Shown here in pieces: positions 46,810 to 57,883 of a stretch of DNA of 64,000 nt. Each line of letters opens with the position of its first letter. Within the stretch, counting starts at the first letter, position 1. This DNA comes from Poecilobothrus nobilitatus (Eukaryota > Arthropoda > Insecta > Diptera > Dolichopodidae), in assembly GCA_947095535.1 (NCBI GenBank), contig OX352772.1:188585179-188649178 (forward strand). Direction: 5' to 3'. Below the pieces are notes generated by a model. That model made no database searches and was not told the origin of the DNA. It saw only the letters and a program-made list of their open reading frames with translations. The position numbers were made by a program, and so were the translations under genes.

Positions 46810-47688
46810 CTAAACTTCATAAGTACCATCTGCCCGTCGTGTTGTTGTTTCGGTATATATCCCTTCACATTCTTTATCTTTTTCTGTTTGCAAAACAGTG
46901 TTTTGCACTTCTTCCACCTCCCAAAAAGATTTTAGCTGCTTTTCTAGATTTAAGGATAAATGAAAATTCCTTATGGTCACATTTTGTGGTGCGGATTCAT
47001 GATTCTTGCCTGACAAAATCCAACCAAATATGGTTTGCTGTGCGATCGGCATACCTGGTTCCCCCTTCATTAAACCTTCTAACAAAATTTGACTGAACAC
47101 GTCAGCACCCAAAAGTACATCGATCTGACCGGGTTCGTAAAACTTCGGTTCAGCTAGTTCTAAACCTTGTATGTGTTTCCAATGTCTATTTTGTATATCC
47201 GTTTGAGGTAACAAATTTGTAAATTTCGGTAGTACCAAACCTTCCACATTGATGAAGATATCTTGATGAAGAGATTTCAAAGTAAATCTAACACGTGACT
47301 TGACAGAGTGTACTCTTTCTCGATCAATACTTTGGATTGTAGCGTTGATTGCTTCCTTTGTTAATCTATACCTTTGAACCACCTTCTCTGTTATGAATGA
47401 AGCCTGTGATCCTTGATGTATCAGGGCTCTCACTACACCTTCTTCTCCGGTTGGGCTTAGAATTCTTAACAATGCTGTTGCAAGTAGAATTTGATGAGTT
47501 CGACCTTTATACCCAAATGAGTTATTGTCATTTATGCGATTGTGATGAACTGACGGTATAAATTCTGGACTATCAACATTTAATGTGTGGTTTGTCGATA
47601 TAACTGTGTCATTTTGACGTGATGTGGAAGGACTGGAGATTGCTCTGGTGCCACCATTGGGATGATTGTCCACTATAACATTATTCAT
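46810..47688 (-). pseudogene. BEL protease and linker, catalytic Asp replaced by His
   Basis: The aspartic protease that cuts the polyprotein should carry DxGSQ; here the block reads VRALIHQGSQASFITE (codon CAT at about 47420). The surrounding family blocks are normal: ILLATALLRI, then GQIDVLLGADVFSQIL and QQTIFGWILSG. The open run ends at a TAG after TYEV (46810). A frame change near 46760 is needed to reach LGPSRNIALQRLYQLEKRF, which leads into RT. With His at the catalytic site this copy would lack protease activity. Confidence 0.85.
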
Positions 47689-48904
47689 TTTGAAGTAGAT
47701 GAGAGTATGATGACGCTTGTTACAATGAACACATGTATGCTAACTTGAACAGTCTTTCAGCATATGCCCAGCTCCCAGACAATTTAAACATAGTCGTTTT
47801 TCTTGTACAATTTCTGACCGTTTTGAAGGATTTAATGCTAAAAATTTTTGACATCTTATATCATGGTGGCCATTGCACAACGAGCACATCGAATTTGTTT
47901 GTAAATGGAAATTGTTGATTGTTGGTTTAACTTTGGTATTACTATTTGTATTTTTGAATTCTGCTTTTATTGGTCCTCTTGAATTTACAGTTTCCAACGC
48001 TCTAAATCTGGCTTCTAGAAATTCCTTTAACGTCTTAAGGCTGGTAATTGTTTTAGTTTTGCTTATTTCTTGTTCCCATAACTGATGAGTTGCTTGCGGC
48101 AATCTTTGGGTGACGATAAATGTGACTATTGGATCCCATGTTTCTGTGTTTATATCTAAATTATTTAAAGCTTGTAAACATTCAAATGTTGTATCCAACA
48201 ACCCCTTAATGCCCTGTGCACTCTCATTGATGGTCGTATTGTGATTTAAAAGCCTCTTTAGTTGATTGTTGACGAGCACCCTCTTATTATCATATCTCTC
48301 CATCAACAATTCCCATGCAGCCGTATAATTCCTTTCGGTAACATGAAAATGACGAAGTAATTGCTCAGGTTCACCGATTAGCTGTACTTTCAGATATTGA
48401 GGTTTTTGTACATCCGATAGAGATTCATTATATAAATAGATCATGGAAAGTTGGCCATTTCGTGTAGTCCCTGCCAAATTTTTCAAATGAAATTTTTGGA
48501 AGTTGAATATCGCTATCAATGTATTTCCGATTCTCCTTCGATATGTTTGCTATGGTTACTGGAGTTTCGACAGAAGTCGTATCTCTCTTCACCTCCTCTT
48601 GGTATTTCTCCAACATGGCATGATAATTGTTGTCAAAAAAACTCTGTGTCTCCGCATGCACGTCATTCTCAATATATTCATGGTTAATTTCTAGTTCTTC
48701 GCTCACACTGATGAATAGAATGGATCTGTGACCCTCTTCGAAAGCGTCCCACATAGCCTAGAAATCCTTTAATTTTTTTTCGTAGTATGGTCTCGTTTTC
48801 CTCACTGAGCCATCTTTCTTATAGTTAGTTATGAATTTTTCCATCATCATTTTTTGAACCTTTTGTTTGACGATCATTTGCTCTATTATTTTTGCGTCGG
48901 CCAT
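47689..48904 (-). pseudogene. BEL gag
   Basis: Structural protein of the particle. ATG at 48904 gives MADAKIIEQMI. A TAG at 48758-48760 interrupts before AMWDAFEEGH. KFGRDYTKWPTFHDLF marks the conserved gag core, after which a frame change near 48440 leads to YNESLSDVQKPQYLK and the long run to 47740. The C-terminal part has CSLCNGHHDIRC and a zinc knuckle CLNCLGAGHMLKDC, followed by a second TAG at 47740 and another Cys/His cluster HTCVHCNKRHH in the protease frame. Gag and pol share one frame in BEL elements, as seen here across the TAG. Confidence 0.87.
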
Positions 48905-50090
48905 TTTTTATAATGAATTTGAATATAATAGTGGATATAATAGAATATAATAACGTAATAAATATAATTGATTTTAACTTAATAATGTATTTGCATAATG
49001 TAATGAATTTAAATTATGATTGACTCTTTTTTTTTTTTTTAATAATTTTATTGGTAATTTGATATAATATCTTTTAGCTTAATAATTTAATATATTCAAG
49101 ATGAAAATTTCTAATGTTTAATAAAAAAAATTATTTTTTTTTTTTAGAACTGAAAATTCAACAACACACTTACCAACCTGACCTGATGCTGCCCTTTGCT
49201 GTTCGCTAGACCGTTTGTTATACCGCGCGCGCTTTTGTATTATTATATTAAATTATATTATGTTTAAAATCTAGTTTTTATATTATTACTTATTAATAAT
49301 TATTATTATATATTATTATTATATAAGTTTATAAGTTCAGAAAAAGTTTTAGTTGAAAGTAATTTTTTTTATTAATCACACACTATCTTTGTTTTTTGAT
49401 CAAAAAATTTTTTTCAATTTTAAACAAAATTTTGATTTATATTCAAATAAAGGTTAATTCTTTTTTAAAGCAGAAGCACTTAAAATCATATATTTTTTTT
49501 ATTTAATTTTCAAATTGATTTTTTTTTTTTTTTATTTTCAAATATTCTGTGATGGAAATTTTGAAATCACCAATTATCTTTATTTCATTTTAAACGCTAT
49601 TCTGTGTTAGAATATGCGGTTTTAAAATCACAAGGTTTTATTTTATTTTAAACGTTATTCCGTGTTAGAATAGACGGTTTAAAATAGCACACTCTTTAAT
49701 GTAAATCACAAGTTCTTTATCCTTTTTTTTAATCTAATCTATTTTATTTAAAATATCCCTTTATTTTAAACCACAAGTTTTTCAATATATTTTACTTAAA
49801 ATATTCTGGCATAAAAATTTTAGTATCACAAATTTTTATTTTATTTTAAACGTTATTCTGTGTTAGAATAGACGGTTTAAAATATCACACTTTTACCTTA
49901 AATCACAAGTTTTTTTTTATTTTATTTTAAACGTTATTCTGTGTTAGAATAGACGGTTTAAAATATCACACTTTTTTCCTTAAATCACAAGTTTTTTGTA
50001 TTTTATTTTAAACGTTATTCTGTGTTAGAATAATAGTTTAAAATATCACACTTTGAAATATCACCTTCATAATATTCACTATATTCAGAA
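48905..50090 (-). other. BEL 5' leader with tandem repeats
   Basis: Non-coding leader between PBS and gag. From about 49590 to 50045 a ~85-bp unit recurs about five times, each with AAACGTTATTCTGTGTTAGA, ATAGACGGTTTAAAATATCA and AAATCACAAGTTTTT. Each unit contains the short inverted pair TTTTAAACG and CGGTTTAAAA. Elsewhere it is AT-rich. Confidence 0.85.
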
Positions 50091-50108
50091 ATCCGGCTCG
50101 AAGGACCA
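50091..50108 (-). other. BEL primer-binding site, tRNA-Tyr type
   Basis: ATCCGGCTCGAAGGACCA on the plus strand equals the 3' end of insect tRNA-Tyr with CCA. Two bases separate it from the LTR edge at 50111. Confidence 0.85.
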
Positions 50109-50110
50109 AA

Positions 50111-50587
50111 TGTTTTTAGACGCAATTAAAAACTTTATTTTTTTTAGATTTCTGAATTACAATTTATTTTTTCTTCTCTAAAAATTTTTACCATTTTACA
50201 TGCTTTTCTCTCGAACGTTAATCAACGATTAAAAATAAAAAATTCTAAAACAATCTAACATTAAACTTATCTTTACAACTTGTTTAAAATATAACCGTTC
50301 GAGGTCAATGACTTTTGTTTAAAATTTAAATCATTTCAAAGTACATAATACAAAGTATATAAGAAAAAAAAGTATAATTAATAGCATCTGTTTTAACAGT
50401 TTACATTTTTATATACAATTATTTAAAGTTCCACATTCCACAATTTAAGTTTACAGAAATAATTAACATTATAAGTTTTAAGTGTACAGAAATAATTAAC
50501 ATTATATTCTATAATAATATTCTATGATTATGGATCAGAGCCATCTATTAGATTTAATGTAAATATAATTTAATAATTAATTTCTAT
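50111..50587 (-). repeat. BEL 5' LTR, first segment
   Basis: Matches 42555-43024 of the left LTR, then is cut by the nested mini-element after CTAT at 50584-50587. Confidence 0.93.
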
Positions 50588-52612
50588 TGTAGCGAGTATA
50601 TATAATATAATTACAATATGATTACAATACTGCTACATATCTAATTAATGACAAGAGTACTTACCATCTCTTATCGTACAGATACGAGATGGAAATACTC
50701 TCGTCACTTCTCACAAAATAAAGTGTTATACTCGTACTTTACATAATTTAGCTTTAAGTAATAATTTAAGATATATAAATAAGTGTAATAAGTGTAAGCT
50801 CACTTTGGTATAAACCTTCCTAAAGGAAAGATTAAAATATATAATATAATAAAATACGGAGATACCGTACAAACTGGTGACCCCGACGACGTGATTACTA
50901 ATTATAAATGTACCAAAAATTAATTCAAACAAAACTAATCACATCAACAAAGAAAAATGATAAGAAACATATATTTATCTTTAAAAAACAATTTTAATAA
51001 AAATTTCAAATTCAAACCCAAAAATAATAATAATATGTTTTCAATATAATATAACAGCTTATTTCGATTAAAATTATGTACAAAATTAATATGATTTCGT
51101 TTGAATTTTAAATAACAGATCTTCTCAAAGTTTTTTTTCATTTCAATTTTTTTTTTAACTTTAATGTTTTTTTCGCAAATATTATTAATATTACCAAAAT
51201 AAAACTAAATAATAAAAATATTACAAATTCCTTTTAAAATAATCTAAAGTTAAATGATTTTAAATTGAATTAATTTTAATGAGCATCACTGCTTTTCCTT
51301 TAAATCACATTGAAAAATATATTAATTGAATGTAAGATATTGGACAAAATTATTTTTTATATAGTATATATATTAAAAAAAAAAAAAAAAAAAGAATATT
51401 TTTAACTAATATTATAAATTAGTTAATTTGATTTGATTTTGATTTTAAAAAATTGATTTTTTGAATTATTGTTTTGTAAAATGTAATGTTTGTTTCTCAG
51501 TTCGTAAAACAAAATCAAAAATTTTTTATTTTCGTATGTTCTTCATACATACATACATGCCATTTACCTTTTGTTTTATATCTTTCTTATCTGCCTGCCC
51601 GCATGTAGAAAATTTCATTATTAACATATTAATATATTGATAAAATGATAAAATATTTGTTAATTACATTTTTAATATCATTATAAATTCTATAATTATA
51701 TAATAAAATTTTTTTTTTTTTTTTCAATTTTCATTTAGAATTTTTTTTTTTAACAATTTTAAAATAAATATATTACACACATGAATTTATATCAAATTAT
51801 CCTGTAATTTAGAGCATTTTCAATAATAATAATTTTATCATAATACTATAACCCATATTTTTAGTCAAAGAAAATTTATAAAATAGCATATATTATTACA
51901 ATTACATATATTCACAAAAATTATTTTTCATCTACTTTATATTTGAAAACTTACAATACAAAAAACAATACATAGGTATCTTTTCAATTATTTACTTTAT
52001 TAAAATAAAATTTAACATCATATCTAATGAAGATAAAAATCTCAATGATCTCCCGCTACATTAACTATGGCGAGTACTTCAAATGAAACATGAAATCTTA
52101 AATCAAGATAATAATTACAAAAAGGTAGAAGCAAATGAATAATGAAGAAATTTTTTTCTTTTTTTTTATTAAAATTATATTGCACATGAAGAGAAAATTC
52201 AAATTTATAATCCAAACATAATTAATAATATAATAATTTAAGTTTTGAATTCCAATTTTGCATAAAATATATTATTACATTAAGCATAAGTATAGATAAT
52301 TAAGAAAAACTCTCTTTTTTTCTTTTTTGTTAAGGGGAGAGTAATGTAGCGAGTATATATAATATAATTACAATATGATTACAATACTGCTACATATCTA
52401 ATTAATGACAAGAGTACTCACCATCTCTTATCGTACAGATACGAGATGGGAATACTCTCGTCACTTCTCACAAAATAAAGTGTTATACTCGTACTTTACA
52501 TAATTTAGCTTTAAGTAATAATTTAAGATATATTGTAAGCTCACTTTGGTATAAACCTTCCTAAAGGAAAGATTAAAATATATAATATAATAAAATACAG
52601 AGATACCGTACA
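50588..52612 (+). mobile_element. Coding-free mini LTR element (TRIM/LARD-like) nested in the BEL LTR
   Basis: LTRs at 50588-50871 and 52345-52612 (ends TGTAGCGAG and CCGTACA, about 270-284 bp, differing by a 16-bp stretch and few bases) are flanked by CTAT duplications (50584-50587, 52613-52616). A tRNA-Trp-like PBS follows the first LTR and a polypurine tract AAGGGGAGAGTAA (52332-52344) precedes the second. The 1.47-kb interior has no gag or pol. It must have been mobilised by an autonomous relative. The CTAT target exists intact in the left BEL LTR. Confidence 0.9.
50875..50896 (+). other. Mini-element primer-binding site, tRNA-Trp type with 3-base insertion
   Basis: TGGTGACCCCGACG then ACGTGATT matches the complement of insect tRNA-Trp 3' end if three extra bases (GAC repeat) are allowed. 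Three bases separate it from the LTR. Confidence 0.7.
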
Positions 52613-52616
52613 CTAT

Positions 52617-52980
52617 AATTCAATTTTAATATTTAACTAAGTGAAACAATAGAAATGAAATATTATTGAATAAAAAGTAATTATTGTGAATTAATATGTG
52701 ACATAACAATATTTGTCACATGCATTTAAGGTAAGTAAATAATAAACGCATAATAGTATGTAAGTAATAAATAAAATATATTATATTATATTACAGAATA
52801 ATTGTTATATATATTATATTATATTACACATTATTGTTGGTGAGAGATGACTCGGTGACATGGTGACGATTCAACTCCCATATTTCAGATAAGTATAAAT
52901 TTAAATATTTTGTTGATGTGTTTCTTTGTGTTTCCTTATTTTCAATTGCAGGTGGATCCATGTAATGCGCAGACGGAACA
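52617..52980 (-). repeat. BEL 5' LTR, second segment
   Basis: Resumes the LTR with AATTCAATTTTAATATTTAA and ends GACGGAACA. It has an extra TATATTATATTA-type expansion at 52780-52830 relative to the left LTR. This segment is inside the tandem triplication. Confidence 0.92.
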
Positions 52981-53825
52981 GTCATAATTTCCGATTACCA
53001 GACCATTGTAGCATCTTCCAAGTGGAAATTATGGCAATTCAAGAAGTCTTGATTCTACTGAATAGAGGCGTTTTGACTGTGAAGCAAGTACGTATTCTGT
53101 CAGACAGTCAGGCTGCGTTAAAATCTATGGAATCAACATGCACAACCTCGAAGGCTGTAATAAACTGTCGAAAATTTCTTAACGAGGTGGCCAGGCAGTT
53201 TAGCATTCAGCTTTGCTGGGTACCAGGTCATCGAAGTATTCCAGGAAATGAAAAAGCGAATGAACTCGCAAGAATTGGTACAACCTTACAAGTTCTGCCG
53301 GATAGGGCCTGACTAGGGGTACCTCCATCCACAAGCAAAACTTTAGTTCGAAAGGAACAATTACAAATGGTCAAACTTAACCTCGTGCAATATCACAAGA
53401 TTGATATGGCCCAAAACCGATTTAAGACGATCCAATGATCTGCTTTCCCTCAAAAGGGCAGACATTGGAATGACAATGGAAATAATCACCGGTCACTGTC
53501 TAATAGGTAAGCATGCCAGAAGACTTGGCTTATCCCCAAACGACTATTGGAGACCCTGCAAGGATGAAGAAGAGGAGGAAACTACTCTCCATCTCCTATG
53601 CACATGCCCGGCCTTGTCGGCAATAATACCCATTTGAGGCAATATCTCTTCGACAGCCTTAGCTATCTGTCAGGTAAAAATGTGAAGAGTATTCTTCGCT
53701 TTGCAAAAAGCTCAAATTGGTTTTAACGAGTGGGATAGAAAAGCTTCTATGTGGTATCACAATGGACCAAATACGGTCTAAGTGTGCCTTTTTGGCCACC
53801 TTAACCTAACCTAACCTAACCTAAT
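52981..53825 (+). pseudogene. LOA-type LINE RNase H and C-terminal region (unit 1)
   Basis: Continuation of the interrupted ORF2. RNase H removes RNA from the hybrid. After the GTCAT duplication: Glu in QVEIMAIQEVL, Asp in RILSDSQAAL, CWVPGHRSIPGNEKANELAR. The last catalytic Asp of RNase H is Asn here (GNEKAN instead of GNExAD). A TGA follows LPDRA at 53309. The C-terminal region in other frames has ITGHCLIGKHARRLGL and KDEEEEETTLHLLCTCPAL, a Cys/His cluster whose first Cys is Trp (WRPC). The 3' end is AACCTAACCTAACCTAACC at 53803-53823. Confidence 0.88.
53801..53825 (+). repeat. (CCTAA)n tail of the LINE
   Basis: TTAACCTAACCTAACCTAACC, then TAAT: about four CCTAA units, which is the complement of the insect telomere pentamer TTAGG. 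It is at the exact 3' end of the LINE and recurs at 57859 and 61917 through the triplication. Confidence 0.9.
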
Positions 53826-54514
53826 AAGATATTAACCATATAAATCTGACAAATGCTTTTCAAGTTATAGCTCTTTTAATCAAATTTGTTTGATTCTATA
53901 ATTTAATATGTAGGTAAAGTTACGTAATAAGATACTATATTTCCGTATAACAATATATATTCGTTTTTTTTTCTATATTCATTTCTGTAAATTAATTATG
54001 TAATGTTATAATACGATAGCAACATTAATAATTTAGTATAGTCAATATGTATATTTTTGTTTTTTAGGCGAATCCTCATTTTAAAAATTTATAGGCGAAT
54101 TCTCATTCCGTAATCATACTAGTTTTATACATTATTTTACTCTGCCTGTTATTATGTCTGTAATTAATTCTGTAATGTAGCAAACTATTGGACTTTTGTT
54201 TTTATTTTGTTTTCGTTCAGTATTCATCGTTTTTTGTGTTATTTACTTGAGTTTAATATTAAAGAAAAAAGTGAATTTGTAATTTAATAAAAATATGTAT
54301 GGGTGTGTGAATATTTATTGTTCTTGTATGAATTATAAAAATTGTTTAAAATATGTTTAGAAAAAAATTGCCACAGAAATGCAGTTATTTAAAATCGATC
54401 GATTTTTCTTATTCTAAAAAAAGTCTGTTTATTTTTTATTTTCTATGAATGATCTTTGATTACATTTTAAAATTCTTTTTCACTATCATAAGGAAAAATA
54501 TACTTACATACCTT
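53826..54514 (+). other. Spacer 3' of the LINE
   Basis: AT-rich, no gene. A short duplication TAGGCGAATCCTCATT / TAGGCGAATTCTCATT lies at 54066 and 54093. The short open frame at 54449-54661 crosses the MITE edge and looks accidental. Confidence 0.65.
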
Positions 54515-55412
54515 CCCAACAGGAAAAAGAAGCGCTCCAGCATGCATGCTGGAAGCACTCCCAGTAAGGTAAGAAGCGCTTCCTTTTTATTCTTTTATTG
54601 CTTCTTTTTTCTTATAGATGTCCGCAAAAAGAAGCAACGCGTTCGTACTTTTACGTCGTAAGGTTCCCTTTGAGTATTCTGAATCTGAGCATGACTGTGA
54701 AGGTTGACTCTAGAAGGTATGACTGGGAAGGCATCTAGAAGGCATTACTGAGAAAGCATATAGAATGTATGACTTTGATATGATATAGAATGCATAACTT
54801 TGATGGCATGTAGAACGCATGACTTTGATGGCATGTAGAATGCATTAGTAAACTATAGAAAGATATATTTCAATCTTATAAGTGTACAAATTAAATAACA
54901 AAAGCAAGTTTTCCTTTTAATATATAAGAGTTCCTTTATTTTATACTTTTTTATGAAGCTTTTTGAATAAATCTAGTTTAATTTGATTAAAATTGACAAT
55001 AAATAATTTTATCGACATACATATTCTATAAATAAAAAAAGCAAATAAAAAAAATAGTTACATTAATATTATTAATTTAAAAAGTTTAAACATTTTTAGA
55101 TCAATTTGATCGCTTATAAATTTATCCCGATAAGAATTGTAACATATAAAAATTTTCAATTTAAGCATATTATGTAGTAGTATTCCAAAAAAAAAAATTA
55201 TTTACATTAAAAATTAAAAAAAACATTTAAACATTTTTACATTAATTTATTTAAATTTCAAAAAACGATCTCATTTCCTTCGGTAGCGCTTCTTTAGAAG
55301 CGTTCTAGAATCCATGATTTATTGCTTCCCATTTACCACACGATTTTTTTTGTTTTAAATGAGTGCTTTTAGATACCTTCTAGAGGAAGCCCTTCTCTTT
55401 TTTCCCGTTGGG
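54515..55412. mobile_element. MITE-like element with CCCAAC termini (unit 1)
   Basis: CCCAACAGGAAAAAGAAG at the left pairs with CCCAACGGGAAAAAAGAGAA (reverse complement) at the right. Both ends also carry AGCGCTTC/GAAGCGCT-like words. The interior has a perfect 16-bp palindrome CCAGCATGCATGCTGG (54537-54552) and a minisatellite. No protein. A target duplication is not clear (TTC/CTT-like words flank it). Confidence 0.65.
54680..54845 (+). repeat. ~26-bp minisatellite in the MITE
   Basis: About six degenerate repeats built on TAGAAGGCATGACTTTGATGG (variants TAGAATGCATAACTTTGAT, TAGAACGCATGACTTTGAT). It is present again in units 2 and 3. Confidence 0.85.
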
Positions 55413-57038
55413 TTCTTACTATAATAATTTTTATATGTACATACATATAATATAATGTAAAATCACAAATTTATATATTATGTTCTGTGACGTTACGTAA
55501 TGCACAAAACAAATATTTTTTGAATTATTGTTTTGTAAAATGTAATGTTTGTTTCTCAGTTCGTAAAACAAAATCAAAAATTTTTTATTTTCGTATGTTC
55601 TTCATACATACATACATGCCATTTACCTTTTGTTTTATATCTTTCTTATCTGCCTGCCCGCATGTAGAAAATTTCATTATTAACATATTAATATATTGAT
55701 AAAATGATAAAATATTTGTTAATTACATTTTTAATATCATTATAAATTCTATAATTATATAATAAAATTTTTTTTTTTTTTTCAATTTTCATTTAGAATT
55801 TTTTTTTTTAACAATTTTAAAATAAATATATTACACACATGAATTTATATCAAATTATCCTGTAATTTAGAGCATTTTCAATAATAATAATTTTATCATA
55901 ATACTATAACCCATATTTTTAGTCAAAGAAAATTTATAAAATAGCATATATTATTACAATTACATATATTCACAAAAATTATTTTTCATCTACTTTATAT
56001 TTGAAAACTTACAATACAAAAAACAATACATAGGTATCTTTTCAATTATTTACTTTATTAAAATAAAATTTAACATCATATCTAATGAAGATAAAAATCT
56101 CAATGATCTCCCGCTACATTAACTATGGCGAGTACTTCAAATGAAACATGAAATCTTAAATCAAGATAATAATTACAAAAAGGTAGAAGCAAATGAATAA
56201 TGAAGAAATTTTTTTCTTTTTTTTTATTAAAATTATATTGCACATGAAGAGAAAATTCAAATTTATAATCCAAACATAATTAATAATATAATAATTTAAG
56301 TTTTGAATTCCAATTTTGCATAAAATATATTATTACATTAAGCATAAGTATAGATAATTAAGAAAAACTCTCTTTTTTTCTTTTTTGTTAAGGGGAGAGT
56401 AATGTAGCGAGTATATATAATATAATTACAATATGATTACAATACTGCTACATATCTAATTAATGACAAGAGTACTCACCATCTCTTATCGTACAGATAC
56501 GAGATGGGAATACTCTCGTCACTTCTCACAAAATAAAGTGTTATACTCGTACTTTACATAATTTAGCTTTAAGTAATAATTTAAGATATATTGTAAGCTC
56601 ACTTTGGTATAAACCTTCCTAAAGGAAAGATTAAAATATATAATATAATAAAATACAGAGATACCGTACACTATAATTCAATTTTAATATTTAATTAAGT
56701 GAAACAATAGAAATGAAATATTATTGAATAAAAAGTAATTATTGTGAATTAATATGTGACATAACAATATTTGTCACATGCATTTAAGGTAAGTAAATAA
56801 TAAACGCATAATAGTATGTAAGTAATAAATAAAATATATTATATTATATTACAGAATAATTGTTATATATATTATATTATATTACACATTATTGTTGGTG
56901 AGAGATGACTCGGTGACATGGTGACGATTCAACTCCCATATTTCAGATAAGTATAAATTTAAATATTTTGTTGATGTGTTTCTTTGTGTTTCCTTATTTT
57001 CAATTGCAGGTGGATCCATGTAATGCGCAGACGGAACA

Positions 57039-57883
57039 GTCATAATTTCCGATTACCAGACCATTGTAGCATCTTCCAAGTGGAAATTATGGCAATTCAA
57101 GAAGTCTTGATTCTACTGAATAGAGGCGTTTTGACTGTGAAGCAAGTACGTATTCTGTCAGACAGTCAGGCTGCGTTAAAATCTATGGAATCAACATGCA
57201 CAACCTCGAAGGCTGTAATAAACTGTCGAAAATTTCTTAACGAGGTGGCCAGGCAGTTTAGCATTCAGCTTTGCTGGGTACCAGGTCATCGAAGTATTCC
57301 AGGAAATGAAAAAGCGAATGAACTCGCAAGAATTGGTACAACCTTACAAGTTCTGCCGGATAGGGCCTGACTAGGGGTACCTCCATCCACAAGCAAAACT
57401 TTAGTTCGAAAGGAACAATTACAAATGGTCAAACTTAACCTCGTGCAATATCACAAGATTGATATGGCCCAAAACCGATTTAAGACGATCCAATGATCTG
57501 CTTTCCCTCAAAAGGGCAGACATTGGAATGACAATGGAAATAATCACCGGTCACTGTCTAATAGGTAAGCATGCCAGAAGACTTGGCTTATCCCCAAACG
57601 ACTATTGGAGACCCTGCAAGGATGAAGAAGAGGAGGAAACTACTCTCCATCTCCTATGCACATGCCCGGCCTTGTCGGCAATAATACCCATTTGAGGCAA
57701 TATCTCTTCGACAGCCTTAGCTATCTGTCAGGTAAAAATGTGAAGAGTATTCTTCGCTTTGCAAAAAGCTCAAATTGGTTTTAACGAGTGGGATAGAAAA
57801 GCTTCTATGTGGTATCACAATGGACCAAATACGGTCTAAGTGTGCCTTTTTGGCCACCTTAACCTAACCTAACCTAACCTAAT
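57039..57883 (+). pseudogene. LOA-type LINE RNase H and 3' end (unit 2 copy)
   Basis: Identical in all recognised motifs to the unit 1 copy, including the GNEKAN substitution, the TGA after LPDRA and the CCTAA tail. Here it is a partial copy without EN or RT upstream, because the tandem unit begins within the nested elements. Confidence 0.9.

Larger units (their letters stand above)
42555..52980 (-). mobile_element. BEL/Pao LTR retrotransposon, complete structure, coding broken
   Basis: Two near-identical LTRs (TG...CA), a tRNA-Tyr-type PBS, a polypurine tract and gag-PR-RT-RH-IN in BEL order are all on the minus strand. The 5-bp target duplication GTCAT flanks it. The 5' LTR (right side) contains a nested 2-kb insertion. 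There is no room for an envelope gene between integrase and the 3' LTR. Confidence 0.93.
51456..55514 (+). repeat. Tandem unit 1 (4,059 bp)
   Basis: Starts inside the mini-element (ATTTTTTGAATTATTG) and ends ...CACAAAACAAAT. It contains the second half of the mini-element, its 3' LTR, the end of the BEL LTR, the LINE RNase H and 3' end, a spacer and a MITE. It differs from units 2 and 3 by one extra T in the poly-T near 51709-51724. Confidence 0.95.

Noticed and set aside
53801..53825. True telomere or interstitial telomere
   Set aside because: Only about four CCTAA units, and they sit exactly at the LINE 3' end in each tandem copy.
54449..54661. 70-codon frame repeated three times
   Set aside because: Repeated only because the whole unit is triplicated; it crosses the MITE edge and has no known motif.
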